The notes under the pieces were generated by a model. It saw only the letters and a program-made list of their open reading frames with translations, ran no database searches and was not told where the DNA came from. The translations under genes were made by a program, and so were the position numbers. A stretch of DNA of 64,000 nt from Clostridium_AT radicumherbarum (lineage in GTDB: Bacteria > Bacillota > Clostridia > Clostridiales > Clostridiaceae), in NCBI RefSeq assembly GCF_045310525.1, contig NZ_JBJHZY010000003.1, forward strand, positions 310,001-374,000, written 5' to 3'. Every line of letters starts with the position of its first letter. Positions within the stretch are counted from its first letter, which is position 1. Below, one piece after another: positions 1 to 8,308 of this stretch.

Positions 1-1420
1 GTTTTTGACCACCTGAAAGGCCGATTCCTCTTTCGCCAATCATGGTATCAAATTTATCTTCTAATTCCTCAATGAAATCTAAAGCGCAGGCTAATCTGCA
101 GGCTTCTTTTATTTCCTCCATAGTTGCATTTTCACTGCCAAAGCGAATATTTTCTTCAATGCTGGCTGAAAATAAGAAGGTATCTTGCTGAACTACGGAC
201 ATTTTGCTTCTCAAATCATTTAAATTTACTTCTCTTATATCATAGTTATCTACATAAATTGCACCCTCACTTACATCATAATATCTGCCTATAAGATTAA
301 CTATTGAGGATTTGCCAGAGCCTGTAGTTCCCATTATGGCCACAGTACTGCCAGCCTTTATTTTTAAATTTACATCTTTTAATACATAATCTTCTTTGTA
401 TTTGAAGGATACATTTTTGAATTCTATATCTCCTCGTATAATAGGCAGCCTTAAGGAGTCGTCACTATCCGTAATATTAGGCTTTATATCCATAATTTTT
501 GCTATCTTTTTTGCAGAAGCATTAGTTTGAGCAATTAAATTTGTAAGCCAGCCAAGCATTCTCATAGGCCAAACAAGCATCCAAATATATCCACTGAAAG
601 CCACTAGAGTGCCTATTGACATTGATTCCTTCATAACAAATATTCCACCAACTGCAACAAGCAGCACAATTGATATATTTGTTAAAAATTCAATTGGAGG
701 AAAGTAATCTGCAATTATCCGGTTCTGTTCCATACCTAAATTAAAGTTTTCTTGATTAAGTTTTAAAAACTTCAATATTTCATGCTTTTCTCTAGCAAAG
801 GCCTTAACTAATCTTACACCTGCTATATTTTCCTGGGCAGCAGTATTTAATATAACGCCTTGATCGCTTAATTTTCCATAGGACTCTCCGATTTTCTTTT
901 CAAATTTAAGTGCAAGGTAAGCTATAGGAGGCATTCCTATAAGACACACTATGGTCAGTTTCCAATTTAAAAAGAATAGTATAGCAGAAGCTACTATGAA
1001 ATATATGGCATTTTCTATAAATAATCTTATACCGAAGGAGACACTTCTCCATACATTATCTACATCTTCGCCTATTCTTGACATAAGTTCTCCAGTGTTC
1101 ATATTGTCAAAATAGCTAAAAGGAAGAGTTTGAATATGATCAAATAAATCCTTTTTAATATCTATGCTAATTTTTGCAGACAGTACATCAAACAGATATT
1201 CTTTAACATAACCAAGCACAGCTCTGCTTATAGTTATAGATAAAAACCCAAGCAGGATAATCCATAAAAGATTATTTTCACCGCCTATAAATACCTTATC
1301 AGTAATTTCTTTCTGGAGATATGGGTTAAACATATCTAATGCTATGGCCAATGTCATTGCAAGTGATGGGATTATAACCATCCATTTGTATCTCCACACA
1401 TATTTAAGAACTGGTTTCAT
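1..1420 (-). CDS. ABC transporter, fused permease and ATP-binding protein (3' end outside window)
   Basis: The reading frame is open from an ATG at 1420 to the window edge (473 codons seen) and the 3' end is missing. About the first 310 residues hold roughly six membrane segments of an ABC exporter domain. The nucleotide-binding domain follows, with Walker A GTTGSGKS at residues 364-371, a Q-loop (VVQQDTF) and the signature LSGGQ at about 468-472, where the window cuts. This is the half-transporter type that works as a homo- or heterodimer exporting drugs, lipids or peptides (family knowledge). A GGGGGG-like ribosome binding site lies 8 nt before the ATG. A promoter, a small ORF and two hairpins lie upstream on the same strand, so expression is probably attenuated. 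The substrate cannot be read from sequence. Confidence 0.9.
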   Translation of the reverse strand, partial: MKPVLKYVWRYKWMVIIPSLAMTLAIALDMFNPYLQKEITDKVFIGGENNLLWIILLGFLSITISRAVLGYVKEYLFDVLSAKISIDIKKDLFDHIQTLPFSYFDNMNTGELMSRIGEDVDNVWRSVSFGIRLFIENAIYFIVASAILFFLNWKLTIVCLIGMPPIAYLALKFEKKIGESYGKLSDQGVILNTAAQENIAGVRLVKAFAREKHEILKFLKLNQENFNLGMEQNRIIADYFPPIEFLTNISIVLLVAVGGIFVMKESMSIGTLVAFSGYIWMLVWPMRMLGWLTNLIAQTNASAKKIAKIMDIKPNITDSDDSLRLPIIRGDIEFKNVSFKYKEDYVLKDVNLKIKAGSTVAIMGTTGSGKSSIVNLIGRYYDVSEGAIYVDNYDIREVNLNDLRSKMSVVQQDTFLFSASIEENIRFGSENATMEEIKEACRLACALDFIEELEDKFDTMIGERGIGLSGGQK

Positions 1421-1466
1421 TCTAATATCCCCCCTTCATACTTTAAGTTAAATTTTTGTTAGAATG

Positions 1467-1490
1467 AAAAAACCATGGTTATCCCATGGC
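1467..1490 (-). terminator. Terminator-like hairpin just upstream of the ABC exporter gene
   Basis: On the minus strand CCATGG, a GATAA loop and a second CCATGG are followed by six T residues. It sits between the small ORF and the ABC gene. CCATGG is self-complementary, so its arms can also pair with the CCCATG arms of the hairpin at 1531-1563, which allows alternative folds. Confidence 0.55.
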
Positions 1491-1530
1491 TCACATAATC
1501 TTATAAGATAGTTTACTTATAAAATTCATA

Positions 1531-1563
1531 TAAAAAGGCCATGGGTTTTTGCAGCCCATGACC
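1531..1563 (-). terminator. Terminator-like hairpin after the leader ORF
   Basis: On the minus strand GGTCATGGG and CCCATGGCC pair with one mismatch around a CTGCAAAAA loop, followed by CTTTTTA. It starts 33 nt after the stop of the 54-residue ORF and precedes the second hairpin at 1467-1490. Confidence 0.6.
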
Positions 1564-1595
1564 AGTATTTCATATTAATGAAAAACCGTTTAGTA

Positions 1596-1760
1596 TCAAG
1601 GTGTGGTCACCGATACGAAGGCAGGGCTACCATATGAAAATTTAGATAATATGCCACTAAATGCCACACTAATTCCATTAATGGACATAGTAATGCCATT
1701 AGTTCTGTTATTTACGCTGTTCATTTTTTGTCTTTTTACAGATGACATATTTACTAACAT
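1596..1760 (-). CDS. 54-residue putative leader peptide of the ABC exporter
   Basis: A short ORF opens with ATG at 1760, behind a near-perfect AGGAGGT ribosome binding site, and ends at TGA 1596-1598. The product is basic and Ser/Asn-rich at the N-terminus (it begins MLVNMSSVKRQKMN) and ends in SVTTP. It has no Cys, no signal peptide and no membrane segment. Its own promoter lies upstream, and two terminator-like hairpins separate it from the ABC exporter. The layout resembles the roughly fifty-residue BmrB leader that controls bmrCD in Bacillus subtilis by ribosome-mediated transcription attenuation. That role is inferred from layout, not from a sequence match. A small exported peptide is the main alternative. 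Confidence 0.6.
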   Translation of the reverse strand: MLVNMSSVKRQKMNSVNNRTNGITMSINGISVAFSGILSKFSYGSPAFVSVTTP

Positions 1761-1802
1761 TTTTCCTACCTCCTTTTAAAATTTAAAATAACTTCTTAAA
1801 AT

Positions 1803-1831
1803 ATAATACAACTCTTTACAACTTCTGTCAA
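1803..1831 (-). promoter_or_regulatory. Sigma-A promoter of the leader ORF and ABC exporter
   Basis: On the minus strand TTGACA (1831-1826) is followed by a 17-nt spacer and TATTAT (1808-1803). The leader ORF starts about 36 nt downstream of the expected transcription start. Confidence 0.65.
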
Positions 1832-1974
1832 TAATTTTTATGAAAAATATTGTAAATTTAGAATATCCTCTTATTAATTTATTTTTTATATATGATATTG
1901 AGTACAAAATTATATTAATGTATTGAAATATTTTATGTAATTATGTAAAATGACATTGTAACTAATAGAATATT

Positions 1975-2056
1975 ATAAGCAGGGGTGCTTTTAGCTGAGA
2001 GGAAAATCCAACCCTTAGAACCTGATTTGGTTAGTACCAACGAAGGGAGCGTAACT
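1975..2056 (+). ncRNA. TPP (thiamine pyrophosphate) riboswitch
   Basis: The conserved TPP-aptamer blocks occur in order: AGGGGTGC, GCTGAGA, ACCCTTAGAACCTGAT, GGTTAGTACCA and CGAAGGGAGC. The aptamer precedes an intrinsic terminator and the thiD-cytX-thiM-thiE operon, so it most likely turns the operon off by premature termination when TPP is plentiful. Confidence 0.95.
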
Positions 2057-2080
2057 AAAATTAGTCAATTGTCTAATTCA

Positions 2081-2107
2081 ATGTGCTGCCTTGCAGCACA
2101 TTTTTTT
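2081..2107 (+). terminator. Expression-platform terminator of the TPP riboswitch
   Basis: TGTGCTGC and GCAGCACA form an 8-bp stem with a 3-nt CTT loop, followed by seven T. It lies 25 nt after the aptamer and ends 20 nt before the thiD start. Confidence 0.9.
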
Positions 2108-2127
2108 ACTTTATAGGAGGGATTCAA

Positions 2128-2937
2128 ATGAAGAAAGTATTAACTATAGCAGGCTCAGACAGCTGCGGAGGAGCAGGAATACAGGCAGATTTAAAAACCA
2201 TGAGTGCCTTAGGAGTTTATGGCATGAGTGTTATTACTGCTGTTACTGCACAAAATACCACAGGGGTATACGACGTCCAAGAAATAGATAAAAAGGTTAT
2301 AGAGGCTCAAATAAGGTGCATTTTTGAGGACATCGAAGTAGATGCAGTAAAGATAGGTATGGTTTCAGATGCGGAAATTATAAAGGTTATAAGAGAGCTT
2401 CTAATAAAATATAAGGCAAAAAATATAGTGCTTGATCCAGTAATGGTATCTAAAAGTGGCTATTTTCTTTTAAAGCCTGAAGCAGTTAATGAGCTTAAAA
2501 ATCTTATTGCCATTGCTGATATAGTTACTCCCAATATTCCTGAGGCAGAGGTTTTAACTGAACTCAAAATTACAAGCCAAAAGGAAATGGAGCTTGCTGC
2601 AATAGGCATAAATAAGCTAGGTGTAAAAAATGTACTTGTTAAAGGCGGGCATAGGTGTAATGATGCCAATGATGTCCTTCTAACAGGGGGTAAGTTTGTA
2701 ACTATAAATGGACACCGCATAGCTACTAAAAATACTCATGGAACAGGATGTACACTATCCTCAGCTATAGCTTCATATATTGCTAAGGGATTTTCAATTA
2801 AAGAAGCTGTGACTTTATCAAAGGAGTATATCACAAAGGCCATAGAAAACTCCTTTCCTATAGGTAAAGGGGTAGGTCCTGTTGGCCATTTTATAGAAGT
2901 TTATAAGAAAGCAGGAGTGTGCTATGAAGAAGATTAA
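2128..2937 (+). CDS. thiD: Hydroxymethylpyrimidine/phosphomethylpyrimidine kinase
   Basis: This enzyme phosphorylates 4-amino-5-hydroxymethyl-2-methylpyrimidine (HMP) to HMP-P and HMP-PP for thiamine synthesis. The 269-residue product has the N-terminal substrate loop AGSDSCGGAGIQAD and the ribokinase-type GTGCTLSSA anion hole at residues 205-213. An upstream in-frame GTG at 2083 lies inside the riboswitch terminator. The ATG at 2128 is chosen because TAGGAGG lies 9 nt before it. It is the first gene of the TPP-controlled operon and overlaps cytX by 14 nt. The length is normal for ThiD. Confidence 0.95.
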   Translation: MKKVLTIAGSDSCGGAGIQADLKTMSALGVYGMSVITAVTAQNTTGVYDVQEIDKKVIEAQIRCIFEDIEVDAVKIGMVSDAEIIKVIRELLIKYKAKNIVLDPVMVSKSGYFLLKPEAVNELKNLIAIADIVTPNIPEAEVLTELKITSQKEMELAAIGINKLGVKNVLVKGGHRCNDANDVLLTGGKFVTINGHRIATKNTHGTGCTLSSAIASYIAKGFSIKEAVTLSKEYITKAIENSFPIGKGVGPVGHFIEVYKKAGVCYEED

Positions 2938-4096
2938 AAATTCATCAATGTTTTTACTATGGGTTGGAGCTGCTATATCAATAACTGAAATCTATACTGG
3001 GGGCATTATAGCTCCCCTAGGTGTAACAAAGGGGCTTTTAGCAATTATTATAGGACACATAATTGGTACTGCTTTTTTGGCCATTGGAGGTTATATTTCC
3101 TTTAGAGACAACAAAAACGCTATGGATAAGGTTAGAGACTCCATGGGAAGCATAGGTGCTAAAATTATAGCACTACTAAATATACTTCAATTAATAGGCT
3201 GGTCAGCTATTATGATTATACAAGGTGGACGTGCTTTAAATAGTGTTATACCAGGTCTAAGCTTTAACTTTTCTCTTTTACTTATGGCTTTGGCAGTCTT
3301 TATATGGGCATATTCCTTTAATAACTATTCAAAGCTTGTTAATGATATATCTGTAGTGGTATTAATCATTGTCTGCATATTAATGTTCTTTAAGGTACAA
3401 GGATCTGCACCTGCAGCAATAAATGGTACTATGAGCTTTACTACAGCTATAGAACTTGCTATAGCAATGCCTGTATCCTGGCTTCCTCTTATAGGAGATT
3501 ATGCAAAGGATGGTGAGAGTAAAGAAGGGGTAGTTATCTGGAGCTTTTTAGGCTACTTTCTTGGAAGTGTTTTGATGTATACCTTAGGTCTATTAATAAC
3601 TGTAAAAACAGGGAAGGATGTAATAGTGTTTATTGCAGGTACCGGTCTTAGTGCAGCAGCAGCTTTGGTAATTGTGCTTTCTACTGTAACTACAACTTTT
3701 TTAGACATATTTTCAGCAGTAATTTCATCAAAACAGATTATTAAAATTAAAAATGAAAATAATTATATAATTTTATATTCAATAATTGCAACAGTTATTG
3801 CCTTTATCTTCCCAATTGAAAACTACCAAAATTTCCTACTAACAATTGGAAGTATATTTGTACCTGTTTATATAATTGTTTTTTCAGAATATGCTTTGAA
3901 AGGAAATTGGAATAATAAGAGTTTAAATATAGTTGGTCTTATGGCTGCTGTACTAGGTACATTGATTTACAACTATTTTAATAAAGTTTCCTTTGGAATA
4001 CCAACAGTTTTTGTATTTGTTATTTTATTAATATTATATTATTTACCTAAAAAGTTAATTAAAAATATTAATTTAGTGAAGAAAGAGGAGTGTTAA
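2924..4096 (+). CDS. cytX: CytX-type hydroxymethylpyrimidine permease (NCS1 family)
   Basis: This is a 390-residue membrane protein with about twelve hydrophobic segments and an early conserved stretch (WVGAAISITEIYTGG) typical of the CytX branch of NCS1 nucleobase/cation symporters. CytX proteins are linked by TPP riboswitches to thiamine genes and are predicted HMP importers (family knowledge). Its place between thiD and thiM supports uptake of the pyrimidine moiety. It overlaps thiD by 14 nt, which implies translational coupling. Transport substrate is inferred from family and context. Confidence 0.87.
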   Translation: MKKIKNSSMFLLWVGAAISITEIYTGGIIAPLGVTKGLLAIIIGHIIGTAFLAIGGYISFRDNKNAMDKVRDSMGSIGAKIIALLNILQLIGWSAIMIIQGGRALNSVIPGLSFNFSLLLMALAVFIWAYSFNNYSKLVNDISVVVLIIVCILMFFKVQGSAPAAINGTMSFTTAIELAIAMPVSWLPLIGDYAKDGESKEGVVIWSFLGYFLGSVLMYTLGLLITVKTGKDVIVFIAGTGLSAAAALVIVLSTVTTTFLDIFSAVISSKQIIKIKNENNYIILYSIIATVIAFIFPIENYQNFLLTIGSIFVPVYIIVFSEYALKGNWNNKSLNIVGLMAAVLGTLIYNYFNKVSFGIPTVFVFVILLILYYLPKKLIKNINLVKKEEC

Positions 4097-4098
4097 TA

Positions 4099-4896
4099 AT
4101 GCTTAATGAAGCAGCAAAAGTTATTACAAAGGTAAGAAATAAGGTTCCACTAGTACAAGCTATAACAAATTATGTTACGGTAAACGACTGTGCAAACATT
4201 TTGTTAGCATTTGGTGCATCACCTGCCATGGTAGAAGCTTACGATGAGGTTTATGATTTTGCAGCAATGTCTTCAGCTGTATATATAAATTTAGGAACCT
4301 TAACTAAGGAACAGGAGGAAGCAGCTGTACTAGCAAGTATTTCTGCCAAGGTTAATAATGTGCCAGTTGTGCTTGATCCAGTTGCCTGCTCAGTAATTCC
4401 ACGAAAGAATTTAGTTATAAAAAGAATGCTGGAACTTGGTAGAGTAGATGTAATAAAAGGAAATGGCGGGGAAATTAAGTTTTTAGCAGGACAAGCTTCA
4501 AAGGCAAGAGGGGTAGATTCAGTTGATGATGGAGAAGGTCTTGAGGAGGCCTGCATAGACTTAGCTAAAAAGTACAACTGCGTAGTTGCAGCAACAGGTA
4601 AGGAAGATATTATTACAAATGGTGCAAGGGTTGCAATTATTCAAAATGGAGTAGAAATGCTTACGAAGATTACAGGAGCAGGATGCATGCTTGGAGCTCT
4701 TTGTAGTGCAGCGATTGGTGCAGAAAAAGACAGCTTTATTGCTGTAGTAAATGCAGTACTTTCTATGAATTTAGCAGGTGAAGCAGCCTATGAGGAGGTA
4801 CAGCTTCCAGGTAGCTTTAGAACGAAGCTTATAGATAATATCTATTTACTTTCTGAAGAAAAATATATGAAGGAAGGAAAGGTAATATGGAAATAG
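4099..4896 (+). CDS. thiM: Hydroxyethylthiazole kinase
   Basis: ThiM phosphorylates the thiazole alcohol (THZ) to THZ-P, the salvage route to the thiazole half of thiamine. The 265-residue product contains QAITNYVTVNDCAN near the N-terminus, the GASPAMVEA block, VIKGNGGEI and the KITGAGCMLGAL anion-hole region. An in-frame GTG at 4090 is possible, but the ATG at 4099 sits 8 nt after GAGGAG. It starts 2 nt after the cytX stop and overlaps thiE by 10 nt. Confidence 0.95.
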   Translation: MLNEAAKVITKVRNKVPLVQAITNYVTVNDCANILLAFGASPAMVEAYDEVYDFAAMSSAVYINLGTLTKEQEEAAVLASISAKVNNVPVVLDPVACSVIPRKNLVIKRMLELGRVDVIKGNGGEIKFLAGQASKARGVDSVDDGEGLEEACIDLAKKYNCVVAATGKEDIITNGARVAIIQNGVEMLTKITGAGCMLGALCSAAIGAEKDSFIAVVNAVLSMNLAGEAAYEEVQLPGSFRTKLIDNIYLLSEEKYMKEGKVIWK

Positions 4897-5504
4897 ATTA
4901 TAGTCTCTATTTAGTTACTGATAGAAGCTTTTTGGGAAATAAGAGCTTAAAAGATGCTATAAGTGAAGCCATAGAAGGCGGAGTATCTTTTATTCAAATA
5001 AGAGAAAAGGATATTTCTACTAGAGCTTTTTACAATATTGCATCTGAGGTAAAAGAGGTAACTGATTACTATAAGGTTCCGCTAGTGGTAAACGACAGAA
5101 TAGACATAGCACAGGCCATTGATGCTGATGGAGTACATCTAGGACAAAGTGATATGCCAATTCAAGTAGCAAGAAAGATACTAGGTAAGAATAAAATAAT
5201 AGGTATTTCAGTAGAAAACGTAAAAGAAGCCAAAGTGGCAGAGGAAAATGGTGCTGATTATGTGGGTGTGGGAACTATATTTTACACTGGAACTAAAAAG
5301 GATATTAATAAACCTATAGGACTAGAAGGGCTTAAAGAAGTATGTAGTTCAATTAAAATACCTAAGGTAGCCATTGGTGGAATAAATAAAAACAACCTTA
5401 AAGATATTCTCAAAGCTGGAGTGGATGGCGCAGCAATTATATCTGCCATACTAGGTGAAAAGGATATTAAGGAAGCTTCAAAATTATTAAAAAATTTATT
5501 TTAA
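4887..5504 (+). CDS. thiE: Thiamine phosphate synthase
   Basis: ThiE joins HMP-PP and THZ-P to give thiamine monophosphate. The 205-residue TIM-barrel protein shows the family blocks IQIREKD, VVNDRIDIA, DGVHLGQSDMP, GADYVGVGTIF and KVAIGGI. It is the last gene of the operon, overlaps thiM by 10 nt and is followed by an intrinsic terminator. The operon holds thiD, cytX, thiM and thiE but no thiC, thiG or thiH, so it is a salvage and coupling operon; de novo genes, if any, lie elsewhere. Confidence 0.95.
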   Translation: MEIDYSLYLVTDRSFLGNKSLKDAISEAIEGGVSFIQIREKDISTRAFYNIASEVKEVTDYYKVPLVVNDRIDIAQAIDADGVHLGQSDMPIQVARKILGKNKIIGISVENVKEAKVAEENGADYVGVGTIFYTGTKKDINKPIGLEGLKEVCSSIKIPKVAIGGINKNNLKDILKAGVDGAAIISAILGEKDIKEASKLLKNLF

Positions 5505-5511
5505 AAACATG

Positions 5512-5539
5512 AAAGTGAGCATTAATGCTCACTTTTTTT
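5512..5539 (+). terminator. Terminator of the thiamine operon
   Basis: A 10-bp stem AAAGTGAGCA / TGCTCACTTT with a TTAA loop runs into a T tract, 7 nt after the thiE stop. Confidence 0.92.
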
Positions 5540-5607
5540 GATTTCCAATTATACAATTCATACCTCAGTCATATTATATAATATAAAAAATTAAGGGTGG
5601 AGATAAA

Positions 5608-5718
5608 ATGGACCTATTATTTTTTGTATTTATAGCTTTAATTTTATTAGTTGTTATTATAACAGAGAGCAGAGAAAAAAAGAAGATAAAGGAGAATATA
5701 AATAAAGTCATAAAATGA
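5608..5718 (+). CDS. 36-residue single-pass membrane protein
   Basis: A short ORF starts at ATG 5608 behind GGGTGGAG (spacing 6) and ends at TGA 5716-5718. The product has an N-terminal hydrophobic helix of about 19 residues (FFVFIALILLVVII) followed by a strongly basic tail (REKKKIKENINKVIK), a plausible small membrane protein with a cytoplasmic tail. It starts 104 nt after the thiE stop and just after that operon's terminator, and ends 63 nt before the DUF421 gene. I do not recognise a family. The ribosome binding site and amphipathic layout support translation. Confidence 0.55.
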   Translation: MDLLFFVFIALILLVVIITESREKKKIKENINKVIK

Positions 5719-5781
5719 AAAAGCATAAATTCTTCAAAATTAAAAAACCTATGTTATATACTAAAGATTTTGGAGGAATTT

Positions 5782-6477
5782 ATGAAGGAATATTTTTTGA
5801 CTTTTTTAAAATCAATTATTTCATACATAGTATTACTTATACTAACTAGAGTTATGGGTAAAAAGCAGCTTTCTCAGATGACTTCCTTTGATTATGTTGT
5901 AAGCATTACTATAGGTTCTATTGCAGCAGCCATTAGCGTAGATAGAAGGATAAATGATATAGATGGTTTAATTGCAGTATTGAGCTGGGCTACTTTACCT
6001 ATAATTACAGGATTCATAGGCTTAAAAAGCGTTAAATTTAGAAGGCTTACTGATGGTGAAAGCACTATTCTAATTGATAAAGGACAAGTAAATGATAATA
6101 ACATGAGAAAAGCCCGTTATAATATGAAAGATTTACTAATGCAGCTTAGACAAAAGGACATCTTTGACCTAGCTGAAGTTGATTTTGCACTGCTAGAACC
6201 TAATGGGCAGCTAAGTGTACTCAAAAATCAGGAGCTTCATAATGTTACCTTAAAGGATTTAAATATTAAAGTACCATATAAGGGCATGGTAATAGATATT
6301 ATAGTTAATGGGGAAATAATTTATGATCATTTAAATATGATAAAAAAAGATGAGAAGTGGCTTAAAGATCAACTTAATAATAAACAAATCAAAGATATTA
6401 AAGACATTATTTATGCGGGTTTTACTAATGACGAAAAGCTAGAAGTCGTATTAATGAACAATTTAAAATCAAAGTAA
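5782..6477 (+). CDS. DUF421 (YetF-type) membrane protein
   Basis: This 231-residue protein has about three N-terminal membrane segments (to about residue 85) and a soluble C-terminal domain. The sequence LTRVMGKKQLSQMTSFDYVVSITIGS is split across the membrane-proximal part and is the hallmark of the DUF421/YetF family, whose members occur in spore-formers; the biochemical role is poorly defined. A TTG at 5770 is possible, but GGAGG lies 5 nt before the ATG at 5782. The C-terminal domain carries the expected LLMQLRQKDIFDLAEVDFA region. Confidence 0.85.
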   Translation: MKEYFLTFLKSIISYIVLLILTRVMGKKQLSQMTSFDYVVSITIGSIAAAISVDRRINDIDGLIAVLSWATLPIITGFIGLKSVKFRRLTDGESTILIDKGQVNDNNMRKARYNMKDLLMQLRQKDIFDLAEVDFALLEPNGQLSVLKNQELHNVTLKDLNIKVPYKGMVIDIIVNGEIIYDHLNMIKKDEKWLKDQLNNKQIKDIKDIIYAGFTNDEKLEVVLMNNLKSK

Positions 6478-6488
6478 AATAAAAAAAT

Positions 6489-6512
6489 AGGAAGGTAATT
6501 TCCTGTTTTTTT
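6489..6512 (+). terminator. Weak terminator after the DUF421 gene
   Basis: AGGAA and TTCCT form a short stem around GGTAAT, followed by a seven-T run 12-35 nt after the stop. The stem is only 5 bp, so efficiency is uncertain. Confidence 0.5.
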
Positions 6513-6586
6513 ATTTTATGGTATCCTTTTGATTTTTCTTACGTATATATAAGTAAAATTCTGCATCTTAATGAGGAGGATTTAAT

Positions 6587-7498
6587 ATGAGAAAAATAAA
6601 GTTAACATGTGTTATATTAACTTTAATATTATTATTTGCAGGCTGTGGCAGCAAGACTGCCTCTAAAAACTCAGCTAGCACTGCCCCACAAGCTGCTAGC
6701 GGCTTAAATGCTGCAGACCAATCAGCTAATTCTAATTTATCCATATCAAATGGAAGTACTGCTGATAGTGCTAAAGGTAACACCGTCACTAATACTAAAT
6801 TAGAAAAAAAGACAGATCAAGAAACGAAAATAATAAGATTTTGTACTTTGCTAATTCAAGAGGATGACCTAGGAAAGCTTTCAGACAGCATTCAAAAGAA
6901 AACCAAGGAGCTTGGAGGCTACATTGAAAGTGACAATACAATGGAGCAAAGAATTACTACAGTTGTAAGAATCCCTTCAGATAAGTTTGATGAATTTGTA
7001 AAGTTTACAGAAGATGGGTACAAGGTTGTTAATAAAAATATAACCACAAATAACATTACAGATGCCTATGTGGACAATGATGCGAGACTTAAAAATTTAA
7101 GAGCTCAAGAAGATCAAATATTAACAATTCTTAAAAAGGCAAATACCGTGGATGAAGTACTGAAGGTTCAGGCAGAACTTTATAGAATAAGGGGGGAAGC
7201 AGATTCTCTTGAGGCTATGAAAAAAAGCTGGGATAAGCAGGTTGATTATTCAACAATAACAATAAATGCTGACAAAAAGGCAATAGTACCGGATAGCAAG
7301 AAAACCATAATAGGTGGAAGTGAGTTTTTTAAGGCTATAGGAAAGGGCTTCTCAAATACTTCTATTGCAATAATATTGTTTCTTGAAAATTTACTGATCT
7401 TTATCTTCTCTAATATAATTGTGCTAGGAATACTGGGAGTAGCAGGCTTCTTTGGTTTTAGATGGTATAAGAAAAACAATAAAATAGATTCTAAATAA
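6587..7498 (+). CDS. DUF4349-type lipoprotein with C-terminal membrane segment
   Basis: This 303-residue protein has a lipoprotein signal peptide with lipobox LFAGC (Cys20), then a Ser/Ala/Asn-rich linker to about residue 75. The central domain (about 80-230) resembles DUF4349: an RIPSDKFDEFV strand block and a coiled-coil segment around DARLKNLRAQEDQILTIL. A hydrophobic helix at about 262-290 ends in a basic tail. It would be tethered at both ends to the membrane, with the central domain outside. Start ATG at 6587 has GAGGAGG 7 nt before it. The biochemical role is unknown. Confidence 0.8.
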   Translation: MRKIKLTCVILTLILLFAGCGSKTASKNSASTAPQAASGLNAADQSANSNLSISNGSTADSAKGNTVTNTKLEKKTDQETKIIRFCTLLIQEDDLGKLSDSIQKKTKELGGYIESDNTMEQRITTVVRIPSDKFDEFVKFTEDGYKVVNKNITTNNITDAYVDNDARLKNLRAQEDQILTILKKANTVDEVLKVQAELYRIRGEADSLEAMKKSWDKQVDYSTITINADKKAIVPDSKKTIIGGSEFFKAIGKGFSNTSIAIILFLENLLIFIFSNIIVLGILGVAGFFGFRWYKKNNKIDSK

Positions 7499-7640
7499 AA
7501 TTGCCTCTGTATTTTCTATTATTTTGCTAAACTCAGTAGCTGCTATGGAATTTTGTAGAAAATTACTGTTTACTTGCATAATAATGAAAAAAATTGGTAA
7601 AACTACATAAATAAATATGTAGTTTTAGGAGGCATATAAA

Positions 7641-8177
7641 ATGGTTAGCGACAGCAATAATAGTAATAATAATAATATGAACTCTTTAGATGATTATTTT
7701 AATTATAGCAGTTCTAATGATACAGAAATGGCTCAAGAAATTAGTAATTTAAAGGAACAATTAAGCAGTATGCAGCAAACCCTTTATGATATGCAGAGCA
7801 ATTCATATGGAGGAACCAGTAATGGAGGTTCTGGAGATAGTAATAGCAACCAAAGTTCTTCAAACAATAATCAAAGTAAAAATAACAATTCAAAGGGCGG
7901 AGAAAAGGAAAATGCAATGCAGCAGCTTGCAAAGCAGATGAATGATTTTAGAAATGAAGCACAAAAGCAGCAGCAGCAAATCCAGCAGCAGGTTCAAAAG
8001 TCCATAGAACAGGCTATGGCAGCCCTCCAGCAGGTTAATGAGCAATTAAAATCTAATGAGGCACTGTCTCAAATGAATCTGTTTATGGAGCAGGCCCAAC
8101 AGCAAATGGGTTCTATAGGGTCTTCAGACAAGCAAAGTGATGAAAAAAATAAATCAAATTCAAATAAAAATAAGTAA
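7641..8177 (+). CDS. Low-complexity Asn/Gln/Ser-rich coiled-coil protein
   Basis: This 178-residue hydrophilic protein alternates Asn/Ser-rich stretches (residues 1-30, 57-90 and 165-178) with two Gln-rich helical segments (about 30-52 and 95-155) that have heptad character (for example KSIEQAMAALQQVNEQL). There is no signal peptide or membrane segment. TAGGAGGC lies 11 nt before ATG 7641. I do not recognise the family. The composition resembles cytoplasmic low-complexity or spore-associated proteins, but that is speculation. It stands alone between a lipoprotein gene and the DNA glycosylase gene. Confidence 0.6.
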   Translation: MVSDSNNSNNNNMNSLDDYFNYSSSNDTEMAQEISNLKEQLSSMQQTLYDMQSNSYGGTSNGGSGDSNSNQSSSNNNQSKNNNSKGGEKENAMQQLAKQMNDFRNEAQKQQQQIQQQVQKSIEQAMAALQQVNEQLKSNEALSQMNLFMEQAQQQMGSIGSSDKQSDEKNKSNSNKNK

Positions 8178-8308
8178 ACTAATACAATTATGACACGAGA
8201 ATATGAGAAAGGTGCATTTAGGCTTATAATAATTATATAGCCATTAAAAGGATGCCGTTTTTCTAATATGTTTTCGTGTCTGTATTTATGTGGGGAAGGA
8301 ATGATAGC

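Noticed and set aside
2083..2127. GTG start 15 codons upstream of thiD
   Set aside because: It lies inside the riboswitch terminator hairpin; the ATG at 2128 has its own TAGGAGG.
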